Source: a virus. From it: 24,344 nucleotides of DNA. A model generated the notes under the pieces. It had not been told where the DNA came from. It did not search any database and saw only the letters and a list, made by a program, of their open reading frames with translations. Where the stretch lies: IMG/VR virus record IMGVR_UViG_3300034101_000735, positions 1 to 24,344 of that record. One strand, 5' to 3'. The position numbers and the translations under genes are program-made. Every line of letters starts with the position of its first letter. Within the stretch, counting starts at the first letter, position 1. Shown piece after piece: positions 7,158 to 14,933 of the stretch.

Positions 7158-7907
7158 ATGGAAAGAAATATGATTATAACTAGGCACAAGCCAGATATTG
7201 TGGAGTATGAAAACTTTTTGACACCAGAAGAGTGTAAATCTGTTATCGATGTTCTAGCAATCAAAATGGAAAAAGAACAATTAAAGTGGATGCCTATTTC
7301 ATTTTATGAATCATATTCTTCAGGCACTCCAGATCTAGATGATCCAGACACAATTGCTTGTGGATTACCAGGAGATTTTTTTCAAGTTCTTCGACAAAGA
7401 GTTATAGATGCTACAGCAGAAATGGCTGGTAAAAATCCAGAGCAAATGTCTCAGATAAGCTGGCATTCCCAGAGATGGGCACCAGGAGCGTTTGCAAATA
7501 TGCATTCTGACAATACATCTAATGACGGAGTTTCTGGAGCATTTACTAGAAGCAGATACGCAACATTTCTTTATTTAAATGACGATTTTGAAGACGGAAT
7601 TTTAAATTTTAAGCACGGTCTATCAATTGCTCCTAAAACTGGAACGCTTGTTACATTCGCTGGCGGTTTTGAAAATATGCATGAAGTTACTACAGTAAAG
7701 AAAGCTATCAGGTACACCCTTGGATCATTCTGGGATGACAGAGAAGAGTCTGACTATCCACAAGAAGTAAGAGATAAGTGGGCAGAAGAGCTTGCTGAAG
7801 TAAGAGCATACCAAAAGGTGGAAGCCTCAGAATGGGAAGCAATTAGAGAAAAAGGATTAAGAATAACTGCTCAGGGAGAAAAGTACCCAGCCAAGGATGT
7901 AGAGTAA
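7158..7907 (+). CDS. 2OG-Fe(II) oxygenase 4, divergent
   Basis: This 249-residue protein is a dioxygenase with H116 and D118 (NMHSDNT), distal H175 (NMHEVTT) and R185 ten residues later. The N-terminal part, ENFLTPEECKSVIDVL, is typical of P4H-like phage and bacterial proteins. The core motif is changed to YLNDDFEDGILNF, so the first Gly of EGG is Asp, and GTLVTFAGGF replaces the usual IFPS strand. The last 60 residues are a highly charged helical extension (Lys, Glu, Arg). It begins two bases after the previous gene with an AGGTGA ribosome site at 7146-7151. It is the most divergent of the five, so a distinct substrate or partner is plausible (inference). Confidence 0.85.
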   Translation: MERNMIITRHKPDIVEYENFLTPEECKSVIDVLAIKMEKEQLKWMPISFYESYSSGTPDLDDPDTIACGLPGDFFQVLRQRVIDATAEMAGKNPEQMSQISWHSQRWAPGAFANMHSDNTSNDGVSGAFTRSRYATFLYLNDDFEDGILNFKHGLSIAPKTGTLVTFAGGFENMHEVTTVKKAIRYTLGSFWDDREESDYPQEVRDKWAEELAEVRAYQKVEASEWEAIREKGLRITAQGEKYPAKDVE

Positions 7908-8557
7908 TGCAAAACAATGTAGAATTTAAACAATTCATAATGTTTGACTTACAAGTTTTAGATCCTAATATTTGGTACTGGGAAAATGCTCTAAGTTTTC
8001 CAGAGTACCTTGTTCAATTCATTGAAGAAGTAGACTCTGATGAACTGTCTTATGACAGAATTTCTAAGTGGAACAATTGGGTTGCAAGTAATGATGAGTC
8101 TATTATTTATGGAGCAACAAAAAATATAGTTCCATCTAATTTAAAACAAAGTACTGGCTCAGATGCTACAGATAAAAAAACATTGTATATTAGCAACAGC
8201 TTTTTGATGGCATTTGAAATGTGCTCAGATAGATATCTGAGTGGTCATGGTCTAGATAAAAATAATTATAACTTACAGCTAGATCAAGTTCCTATTAAAA
8301 AATGGAATCAAGGACAGTGGATGGGCCCTCATTTTGATGGACAAGATGGCGATACATCGCTTGCGTTTTCTCTTGTTGCATATATAAATGATGATTACGA
8401 AGGTGGAGAAATTCATTTCCCAAATCAAAATATTACTATAAAGCCAAAAGCTGGTAGCATGATAATGTTCCCTTCACAGCTTCCATATTTACATGAGGTA
8501 AAACCTATCATTTCTGGCACTAGATATATGAGTCCATCTCACGTATATATTAAGTAA
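7907..8557 (+). CDS. 2OG-Fe(II) oxygenase 5
   Basis: This 216-residue protein closes the operon. Iron ligands are H142 and D144 (MGPHFDGQDGD) and H196 (YLHEVKP), with R206 ten residues after for 2-oxoglutarate. The core reads AYINDDYEGGEIHFPNQN and IKPKAGSMIMFPS, very close to oxygenase 1, so these two look like the nearest relatives in the set. The start ATG overlaps the previous stop by one base (TAATG). An internal ATG at 7940 is possible and would remove eleven residues. The protein ends soon after the last jelly-roll strand, without an extension. A new promoter follows directly at 8563. The substrate is unknown. Confidence 0.85.
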   Translation: MQNNVEFKQFIMFDLQVLDPNIWYWENALSFPEYLVQFIEEVDSDELSYDRISKWNNWVASNDESIIYGATKNIVPSNLKQSTGSDATDKKTLYISNSFLMAFEMCSDRYLSGHGLDKNNYNLQLDQVPIKKWNQGQWMGPHFDGQDGDTSLAFSLVAYINDDYEGGEIHFPNQNITIKPKAGSMIMFPSQLPYLHEVKPIISGTRYMSPSHVYIK

Positions 8558-8562
8558 ATTGG

Positions 8563-8571
8563 TGGTATAAT
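8563..8571 (+). promoter_or_regulatory. Extended -10 promoter of the collagen-like fibre
   Basis: TGG plus a perfect TATAAT (8566-8571) is followed by six A residues and then the ATG at 8578. The predicted first transcribed base is the A of ATG, so the message would be leaderless. No convincing -35 hexamer is seen, as is usual for extended -10 promoters. Confidence 0.55.
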
Positions 8572-8577
8572 AAAAAA

Positions 8578-9690
8578 ATGAGCACAACAGGTAAAGGGTT
8601 TAGATATCCGCAATACACAGATACTCCAGATGTTCCTAGAGACTTGGGCTATCTTGCTGCCGACGTAGATGCCTACTTGGATGATCATCCAGGCCCACAG
8701 GGGCCTTCAGGCACCTTATCAATAGGCTCTGTAACAACTGTTAGCGCATCAACTCCAGCATCAGTAGTAAATGTTGGAACCCCAGAAGCAGCAATACTAA
8801 ACCTAACATTACCTAGAGGAGTAGATGGAATAATTGGAGGCCCAGGACCATCTAATATTCTTTCCATTGGAACAGTCGAAGAAGGTGTATCTGCAGCTGC
8901 TACAATAACTGGAACTAGCCCATCTCAAACCCTTAACCTTGTTTTGCCACAGGGACCAGAAGGGCCACAAGGCCCACAAGGAATTCCTGGACCAACTACG
9001 CTAGCAATTGGAACAACAACAACTGGCGCAGCTGGAACAAATGCATCTGTTACAAATACTGGAACATCAACTAACGCAGTATTTGCATTTACAATTCCAA
9101 GAGGTAACACAGGATTAACAGGACCACAGGGTCCACAAGGAATTCCTGGATCAAGTGCAACCATTGATCCAATTCCAACAACAATATCTTTAAATATTCC
9201 TACAACATCTGGTTACGGAGTAAATTCAAACTGGTATCCATTAGCAAACAACTTATTTTCAATAGGTCAGCCTATAGATGCAGGTGCTGGAGTAACATCA
9301 AATAGATTTTGGAAAACAATATACTCTAACACTGGAACAATAAATACTTCTGATGAAAGACTAAAAACAAGCATTCTTTCTTCCGACCTAGGACTAGATT
9401 TTATAAACAATTTAAATCCAGTAAAATATAAATTTATTGAGGGCGGCAAAGAAGTAGTTGATGGAGATATAGTTTCAGTTCCTGGAACAAGAATTCATTA
9501 TGGACTTATAGCTCAGCAAGTAAAAGAAGCCTTAGATGAATCTGGAGTAGAAGATTTTGCAGGCTGGGTAAAGATTGACATGTCAGAAGAAGATTCGATG
9601 CAAGGATTGAGATACGATCAGTTTATATCACCACTCATTAAAGCAGTACAAGAGCTTACAGCGAGAGTTAAAGCACTAGAAGAGGTTTAA
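8578..9690 (+). CDS. Collagen-like fibre with S74-type intramolecular chaperone
   Basis: This 370-residue protein starts with an adaptor segment (residues 1-35), then has three modules of a small beta domain (such as TLAIGTTTTGAAGTNASVTN) each followed by Gly-X-Y collagen-like triplets (GPQGPSG, GPEGPQGPQGIPGP, GPQGPQGIPG). Residues about 250-370 are an intramolecular chaperone of the peptidase S74 type. TSDERLK holds the expected Ser-Lys pair (S258, K263), and HYGLIAQQVKEALDE and LRYDQFISPLIKAVQELTAR match the conserved later part. In this family the C-terminal chaperone trimerises the fibre and then cuts itself off before or at the Ser. The collagen triplets put Pro in both X and Y positions and lie just downstream of five prolyl-hydroxylase-like genes. 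The start has no good ribosome site, as expected for a leaderless message. Confidence 0.9.
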   Translation: MSTTGKGFRYPQYTDTPDVPRDLGYLAADVDAYLDDHPGPQGPSGTLSIGSVTTVSASTPASVVNVGTPEAAILNLTLPRGVDGIIGGPGPSNILSIGTVEEGVSAAATITGTSPSQTLNLVLPQGPEGPQGPQGIPGPTTLAIGTTTTGAAGTNASVTNTGTSTNAVFAFTIPRGNTGLTGPQGPQGIPGSSATIDPIPTTISLNIPTTSGYGVNSNWYPLANNLFSIGQPIDAGAGVTSNRFWKTIYSNTGTINTSDERLKTSILSSDLGLDFINNLNPVKYKFIEGGKEVVDGDIVSVPGTRIHYGLIAQQVKEALDESGVEDFAGWVKIDMSEEDSMQGLRYDQFISPLIKAVQELTARVKALEEV

Positions 9691-9693
9691 GAC

Positions 9694-11508
9694 ATGTCAT
9701 ATAAATACAATGTCTTAAACGATAACCCACTTGCGTTTTACTTGCTAGATGAAGTTCGTTCTGGAGAAGCTGGAGTATACAGTAACTTAACAACACTATA
9801 TGCAACTTATCAGGATTTGAAGGATAATGGTGTTTCGTATGCGGCTGTTAGCGGTCTTCCAATAATTGATTACTCTGGTAATGGCATGGAAGGGTATGCA
9901 ATTAATACTTCCGACATGGAAGTTTTGCCTATCATAGGCGCGGGCGTAAGAGGAACTGAAATTAATGAAGATACACAGATAAGCTTAAAAGCATTAGGAG
10001 TTGCAAACAATAAAAACCCAGACGGAGCATTTTCATTTGAAATATGGTTTAGTCCAGATAGATCTGACTCAGAAGAATACCTAATATTAGGGGATGCCTT
10101 AAATTCAATAGGCCTATTTTATAGCAATGAAAATGTTATTTTTAAATGCAATGAGTCAGAAAGCGTATGGCACAAAATTACAAAAAATAAAGTCATTCAT
10201 GCCGTAGGAGTGTTTTCAAAAGACAAAATTTCTTTATACGTAAATGGAGAAATAGTATCAGATAAGTTTGTTACCCCAGGGTTTAAGTTTACAAATGAAA
10301 GCCTAAACTTAGCTATAGGTCCATCCAATACAAATAAAAAATTTATAGTAGACTGTGCAGCAGTCTATGGATATGAGCTCGATGACTCAAAAGTATTAAA
10401 TCATTACAGGCAGGGATATAAAGAAACAAAGTATTCACAAATAGTATATACAAAAAATGGAATATTGTTCTCATTAAATTTATCTTCAGTTAGACCAGAT
10501 GTTTCTTATAGATACCCAGGGATAAAATCTCTGGACCAGCTTGCATCTGAAGACGCATATTATAATGCAGAAGAAGGCAGGATAGAGTTTGCTAAAACTG
10601 AAACATCAGAAGCAAAATTATTTACCTTCGAAGAAAGACTATACGTCCCAAATCCAGAAAGTATAAACTCATCAAGAATTATATACGGACAAGACGTAGA
10701 CAATATTTTGATTGAAATAAAGGTACCAGATCAAGATTGGGCGGTGTGCCAAAATAATTCACCACTACCCTACTACAATAAAAATGAAAATCTTAACAGC
10801 CCGATATTTGATATAAGAGTTACAATGAGTACAGACGACTCTTCATTTGATCTACCCTATTTTGATAAACTAGAGATTGATATGTATTCGAATAAAGATT
10901 TGTATGCAGACAATTCTGGAGCTAGAATATATTCAGATTATGACTATTCAGTAGGTCAATATAATTATCCAGTAAGAATGCAGAATAAGTATAATGGACT
11001 ATCAATGAATAATGGACACGGATTTTCCGTAGATTTGCCAATAGAGCCAACGACTATTGAAATGTTCTTTACTCCAACAGGCTCACAAAATGTTTTGTTT
11101 TCATCAGACTCATCCTATATTAAATGGTCAGCAGATGGCACATTAACAAAAAGCGGGATCGATAAGATATACGTAAATGGAATAGATAGAACATCAGAAA
11201 CAAATAAGTCGACATTCTTGCTAAATGATATATCTCATCACATTCTTGTAGTATTAGATGACCCAGCCAGCAATATTAAGTTTAATCAAAATCAATTAGA
11301 CACAGAATATGGTTCTGCAAATACATATACCAATATAGCTTTTTATGAGCAAGCCTTTACATCTTCAGAGGCATTGGATAATTATAGGCTTTATTGCTCA
11401 GATACCTCAGTTGTGGTCGAAAATCCAGCTATCGTAATATCTGAAAGCAGCACTGGCTTGGACGAAACTGCCTACTTCATTAGATCATTTGACGATCAAA
11501 GCGTATAA
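9694..11508 (+). CDS. LamG/concanavalin-like virion protein
   Basis: This 604-residue protein starts three bases after the fibre gene, with an AGAGG-type site upstream. Residues about 110-240 look like a LamG (concanavalin A-like) sandwich: AFSFEIWFSPD, then VIHAVGVFSKDKISLYVNGE and LNLAIGPSN, ending in AAVYGYELDDSKVLNHYRQG. Residues about 435-570 repeat this pattern in a more degenerate form (TTIEMFFTPTG, KIYVNGIDR, HHILVVLDD, IAFYEQAFTSSEALDNYR). The N-terminal YNVLNDNPLAFYLLDE is typical of the lead-in to such phage proteins. LamG modules usually bind glycans, so a role in adhesion or as a virion decoration is likely. There is no signal peptide or membrane segment. Confidence 0.75.
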   Translation: MSYKYNVLNDNPLAFYLLDEVRSGEAGVYSNLTTLYATYQDLKDNGVSYAAVSGLPIIDYSGNGMEGYAINTSDMEVLPIIGAGVRGTEINEDTQISLKALGVANNKNPDGAFSFEIWFSPDRSDSEEYLILGDALNSIGLFYSNENVIFKCNESESVWHKITKNKVIHAVGVFSKDKISLYVNGEIVSDKFVTPGFKFTNESLNLAIGPSNTNKKFIVDCAAVYGYELDDSKVLNHYRQGYKETKYSQIVYTKNGILFSLNLSSVRPDVSYRYPGIKSLDQLASEDAYYNAEEGRIEFAKTETSEAKLFTFEERLYVPNPESINSSRIIYGQDVDNILIEIKVPDQDWAVCQNNSPLPYYNKNENLNSPIFDIRVTMSTDDSSFDLPYFDKLEIDMYSNKDLYADNSGARIYSDYDYSVGQYNYPVRMQNKYNGLSMNNGHGFSVDLPIEPTTIEMFFTPTGSQNVLFSSDSSYIKWSADGTLTKSGIDKIYVNGIDRTSETNKSTFLLNDISHHILVVLDDPASNIKFNQNQLDTEYGSANTYTNIAFYEQAFTSSEALDNYRLYCSDTSVVVENPAIVISESSTGLDETAYFIRSFDDQSV

Positions 11509-11543
11509 TTTTAAAAAAAATGTCCTAACACCATACATTTGGA

Positions 11544-11572
11544 TGGACTTTTACTAAGAATAATGGTAAACT
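11544..11572 (+). promoter_or_regulatory. Promoter of the portal gene pair
   Basis: TGGACT (11544-11549), a 17-base spacer and TAAACT (11567-11572) preceded by TGG form an extended -10 promoter. The ATG at 11582 is ten bases after the -10, so the leader would be about three bases. The 70-base gap otherwise holds an A run at 11513-11520 and a weak GTCC/GGAC pairing (11522-11525 with 11545-11548) followed by TTTT. Confidence 0.5.
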
Positions 11573-11581
11573 ATTTAACAT

Positions 11582-11920
11582 ATGGACATCTTAAATCAAA
11601 AAAGCCAAATAATCGAGGAAACAACTCTCGGAATATACGTATGGGAAATGCCAGACGGACGATGGATTGGCGACGATGACGGTAACTTTCTTTCAATAAC
11701 TTCTAAAAAGGGAAACCGTGCTAGGATGGCACTGCTAGCAGATGCAGTAAGACACTATGGAATTTATGAGGGACAGCCTAAGTTTTTGTCTGGAAGAAGA
11801 AAAATTGACGACGAAGAGTTTGAATACCAAAATCAAAGACTTAAGTGGGGTCTAACACCAGACACCCTTGATATCGGAGAATACAAAGATTCAGTTCTGC
11901 GAGGGGGATCAGTAACATGA
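11582..11920 (+). CDS. Conserved small protein upstream of portal
   Basis: This 112-residue protein overlaps the portal start by four bases (ATGA). It contains GIYVWEMPDGRWIGDDDGNF, then a basic segment (SKKGNRARMALLADAVRHYG) and PKFLSGRRKIDDEEFEYQNQ. From memory this resembles a conserved hypothetical family found in front of portal genes in actinophages; I cannot verify this here. It has no membrane segment. The coupling to the portal suggests a role in head assembly or packaging. It lacks a Shine-Dalgarno site and probably starts on a near-leaderless message. Confidence 0.65.
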   Translation: MDILNQKSQIIEETTLGIYVWEMPDGRWIGDDDGNFLSITSKKGNRARMALLADAVRHYGIYEGQPKFLSGRRKIDDEEFEYQNQRLKWGLTPDTLDIGEYKDSVLRGGSVT

Positions 11921-13500
11921 CACAATTTTTAGAAGACGGCCCAGAAGATACATACGAAGTTTCTGTAAAAAACAGCTCAGATCTTTTTTCATTTAAAAAA
12001 GAAAAAGAACACGTAGACCCATTTGCAGTAGGTATAGATGAGCTAAAAAAAATAAGAGGCTTGGGAACTAATTTTAAAAGAAAAGTAAACAGAGATTTTG
12101 CAAAATCATTTACTGGTAAAGATGGTGCGGCAACACAACAGAACCTTCTTCAGCAAGCGGTAACTGGATATGCTATGTTTGACCTTGTTCAGCCAATATA
12201 TAATCTAGAGTATTTATCTCAGATTTATGAAGTATCAACATATAACTATGCTGCGATAAATGCAAAGGTTGCAAACATCGTGGGACTTGGATATTCATTC
12301 ACTGAGACAAGAAAAACTAATGATGCTATAGATGCGATAACAGATACCAAGCAATTAGATAGAGCTAGAAGAAAGCTAAATAAACTAAAGCAAGATCTTC
12401 AAGAGTGGCTTGATACCACTAATGATGAAGATACATTTACTGAAACTTTAATAAAGGTTTATACCGATTTGGAAGCTACAGGAAACGGCTATATTGAAAT
12501 TGGTAGAACAACAGCAGGAGATATCGGATATATCGGACATATCCCAGCAAAGACAATGAGAGTAAGAAGACTTCGTGATGGTTTCATGCAGTTGCTTTAT
12601 GGCAAGGCTGTATTCTTTAGAAACTTTGGAGACATAGAAACTCCTAATCCAATTGGTGACGTTGAAGATAGACCAAATGAAATTATTCACCTAAAAAAGT
12701 ACACTCCAATGAACAACTATTATGGAATTCCAGATATTGTTGCTGCACAAATGTCACTGGCTGGTAATGAATTTGCTGGAAGATATAACCTAGATTACTT
12801 TGAGAATAAAGCGGTACCAAGATATATTATTACAGTAAAAGGTGCAAAGCTTTCTCCAGAGTCAGAAAGAAAGCTGCTAGAATTTTTCCAGGTTGGACTC
12901 AAGGGCAAAAACCATAGATCACTTTATATCCCACTTCCAGCGGATACTCCAGACAATAAAGTTGAATTTAAAATGGAACCAGTTGAGGCTGGCGCTCAAG
13001 AATCATCATTTAATATTTATAGACAGTCTAACAGAGATGAAATTCTCTTGGCTCACCGTGTGCCAATTAATAAAATTGGAACTCCAGAGGGAGTAAATTT
13101 AGCAGTTGCAAGAGACGCAGACAAAACATTTAAAGAGCAGGTTTGCCGTCCAGCACAAATGAGACTAGAAAAAAGAATTAATGCAATAATTGAAGAAAAG
13201 ACTGACGCTCTAAAAATTAAATTTGAAGAGCTTACATTGACTGATGAAGATACACAATCTCAGATAGATGAAAGATATCTTAGAATGCAGGTAATTACCC
13301 CTAATGAAGTTAGAATTAGAAAGGGTATGATTCCAGTAGATGGCGGAGACGAAATGGTAGATTTAAAGCCACAGCAGGCAGCCGATCAAAAAGCAACCGC
13401 TGGTAAAACTAGAGCCAGGGATTCAGAAAGATCCGCAGCCTCTTCCGATAAAGTCGGAGAAGGAAGAAATGCAAAAGGCGACGGAAGCAGAGTCGACTAA
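11917..13500 (+). CDS. Portal protein (HK97-like)
   Basis: This 527-residue protein forms the dodecameric ring at the capsid vertex through which DNA is packaged and to which the connector binds. Recognisable family parts are QPIYNLEYLSQIYEVSTYN near residue 90, GNGYIEIGRTTAGDIGYIGH near 190 and the segment MNNYYGIPDIVAAQMSLAGN, where portals carry a conserved PL/YG-P-x-S-like turn. Then come FENKAVPRYIITVKGA, NKVEFKMEPV and HRVPINKIGTPEG, the usual 'hRvPp..lG' element. The C-terminal 50 residues are polar, rich in Lys, Asp and Ser and probably disordered. Start codon: ATG with a GAGGGGGAT ribosome site at 11901-11909, overlapping the upstream stop. It lies directly before the protease, as in HK97-type modules. 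Confidence 0.85.
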   Translation: MTQFLEDGPEDTYEVSVKNSSDLFSFKKEKEHVDPFAVGIDELKKIRGLGTNFKRKVNRDFAKSFTGKDGAATQQNLLQQAVTGYAMFDLVQPIYNLEYLSQIYEVSTYNYAAINAKVANIVGLGYSFTETRKTNDAIDAITDTKQLDRARRKLNKLKQDLQEWLDTTNDEDTFTETLIKVYTDLEATGNGYIEIGRTTAGDIGYIGHIPAKTMRVRRLRDGFMQLLYGKAVFFRNFGDIETPNPIGDVEDRPNEIIHLKKYTPMNNYYGIPDIVAAQMSLAGNEFAGRYNLDYFENKAVPRYIITVKGAKLSPESERKLLEFFQVGLKGKNHRSLYIPLPADTPDNKVEFKMEPVEAGAQESSFNIYRQSNRDEILLAHRVPINKIGTPEGVNLAVARDADKTFKEQVCRPAQMRLEKRINAIIEEKTDALKIKFEELTLTDEDTQSQIDERYLRMQVITPNEVRIRKGMIPVDGGDEMVDLKPQQAADQKATAGKTRARDSERSAASSDKVGEGRNAKGDGSRVD

Positions 13501-13517
13501 ATCCAATCAACTACGAT

Positions 13518-13546
13518 TTGCCTTTTTAGATAGATAAGTATAAAAT
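13518..13546 (+). promoter_or_regulatory. Promoter of the protease/capsid unit
   Basis: TTGCCT (13518-13523), a 17-base spacer and TAAAAT (13541-13546) stand in the 53-base gap after the portal gene. The ATG at 13554 comes eight bases after the -10, so the message would be leaderless or nearly so, and no Shine-Dalgarno site is present. The same two hexamers at the same spacing occur before the tail tube gene. Confidence 0.55.
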
Positions 13547-13553
13547 TAAGCAT

Positions 13554-14918
13554 ATGAACATCGAAAAAAGTCAGTGGTCTTCTGACGGCCAAAACCTTCA
13601 TTTATCTGTTCCTTTTACAAAAGTAAACAGGGAGAATAGAACCGTGTCTGGATTTGCAACTCTAGATAACGTAGACCAAACTGGTGACGTAGTAACAGCA
13701 GAGGCAAGCCTAAAAGCATTCGAAGCATTTAGAGGAAACCTCAGAGAAATGCATCAGCCACTTGCAGTAGGTAAGGTTGTTTCATTTAAGCCAGAGACTT
13801 ACTACGATCAAAAATCAAAAGAATTTTACAACGGAGTTTACGTAACTTCATACATCTCAAAAGGCGCACAAGATACATGGGAGAAAGTTCTCGATGGAAC
13901 ACTTTCTGGATTTTCAATTGGCGGCAAGATTAAAGACTCAGACAACGAAATAAATAAAGTAACAGGAGAGTCTGTACGATTTATTAAAGACTACGACCTT
14001 GTAGAACTTTCAATTGTAGACTCACCAGCAAATGAAATGTGCAATATTATTTCAATAGAAAAAATGAATGGTCAACTTATTTTTAAAGGAATGGCAGCAG
14101 ATGTTGTCACAGAAAATATTTTTTATTGCGAAGATAGCGACTCTGTTTTCATCTCAACAGACAAGACATACTCATCTCCAGTTACTGGTAAAGAGGCTAC
14201 GCTAATTGGATGGGTTGAAAGCTCAGACATAAACAAATCAAAAGAGATAGATAAAGTTCTTGCTTCATTTAAGAAGTCAAGAGTTCCGTTGCCTGCAACA
14301 CAAACAATCGCAAAACAGGCAAACGTACAAGGAGGTAATGAAGTGGAAAAACTAAACGTAAAAGCTGAAGATTCAGTAGTTGTAGAAGCAACACCAGTTG
14401 CAGAAGCACCAGCTGTCGAAGCAATCGTTGAAGAGACCATGGTTGAGACTAACGTCGAGGCCGTCGAAGATGCACCAGCTGCTCAAGCAGAAGATGCAGA
14501 CTCTGCTTCTGTAGATGTCTTTAAGTCAGTAGACGCAGATGCGTCAGCTGCAGTTGAAGTACAAGAGCCTGATTTTGCAAAAATGTTAGTAGACCTAAAG
14601 GGATTCTTTGCAGATACTCTTAGCAAGGCTACAGAGGCAAATGCATTACAGGTTTCTGAAATCAAAGAAACTGTAGAGACTTTTAGCAAGGGCTTAAATG
14701 CTCAAATTACAGAATTAGCAGAAAAGCACAGCGCACTTAGTGCAGCTGTAACAGAAATAAAGGGCACCATTGATGGTGTTCAAAAGCGTGTAGATGCCGT
14801 AGAAGGCGATACAGCAATCAAGAAGTCCTCAGACCTTGGCGGGTCTGCGGTAGTAGCAACAAACAAATCAAAATGGAACGGTTCTTTCCTCGGTTCCGTA
14901 AACGAAATATTTAACTAG
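13554..14918 (+). CDS. Prohead protease fused to scaffold domain
   Basis: This 454-residue protein joins a head maturation protease and a scaffold. Residues 1-170 follow the HK97-type prohead serine protease: VSGFATLDNVDQTGDVV, then H67 (LREMHQP), S121 (LSGFSIGGK) and E151 in LVELSIVDSPANEM, the presumed catalytic positions. Residues about 180-260 form a linking domain. The C-terminal part from about residue 264 is acidic and Ala/Glu/Val-rich, then a coiled-coil-like stretch (VSEIKETVETFSKG, ITELAEKHSALSAAVTE) and a basic end, as in scaffolding (delta-domain) proteins. An internal GTG at 14343 with a perfect ribosome site may produce the scaffold alone. The gene is directly upstream of the capsid gene. 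Its own cleavage products cannot be read from sequence. Confidence 0.85.
   Translation: MNIEKSQWSSDGQNLHLSVPFTKVNRENRTVSGFATLDNVDQTGDVVTAEASLKAFEAFRGNLREMHQPLAVGKVVSFKPETYYDQKSKEFYNGVYVTSYISKGAQDTWEKVLDGTLSGFSIGGKIKDSDNEINKVTGESVRFIKDYDLVELSIVDSPANEMCNIISIEKMNGQLIFKGMAADVVTENIFYCEDSDSVFISTDKTYSSPVTGKEATLIGWVESSDINKSKEIDKVLASFKKSRVPLPATQTIAKQANVQGGNEVEKLNVKAEDSVVVEATPVAEAPAVEAIVEETMVETNVEAVEDAPAAQAEDADSASVDVFKSVDADASAAVEVQEPDFAKMLVDLKGFFADTLSKATEANALQVSEIKETVETFSKGLNAQITELAEKHSALSAAVTEIKGTIDGVQKRVDAVEGDTAIKKSSDLGGSAVVATNKSKWNGSFLGSVNEIFN
14343..14918 (+). CDS. Nested scaffold protein from internal start
   Basis: AAGGAGGT (14329-14336), a full match to the anti-Shine-Dalgarno sequence, lies seven bases before GTG 14343, which is in frame with the protease gene. 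Translation from it would give a 191-residue protein (starting VEKLNVKAEDS, read as Met) made only of the acidic, coiled-coil scaffold region. This mirrors the lambda C/Nu3 arrangement, where the scaffold is made in excess from inside the protease gene. No other internal site in this gene is nearly as strong. The use of this start is inference from sequence. Confidence 0.65.
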   Translation: MEKLNVKAEDSVVVEATPVAEAPAVEAIVEETMVETNVEAVEDAPAAQAEDADSASVDVFKSVDADASAAVEVQEPDFAKMLVDLKGFFADTLSKATEANALQVSEIKETVETFSKGLNAQITELAEKHSALSAAVTEIKGTIDGVQKRVDAVEGDTAIKKSSDLGGSAVVATNKSKWNGSFLGSVNEIFN

Positions 14919-14933
14919 GGTAGGTGAAATAAT

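Noticed and set aside
12893-13096. A 67-codon + strand frame inside the portal gene, and many minus-strand frames elsewhere
   Set aside because: They lie wholly within well-supported genes and show no ribosome sites, family motifs or separate promoters.
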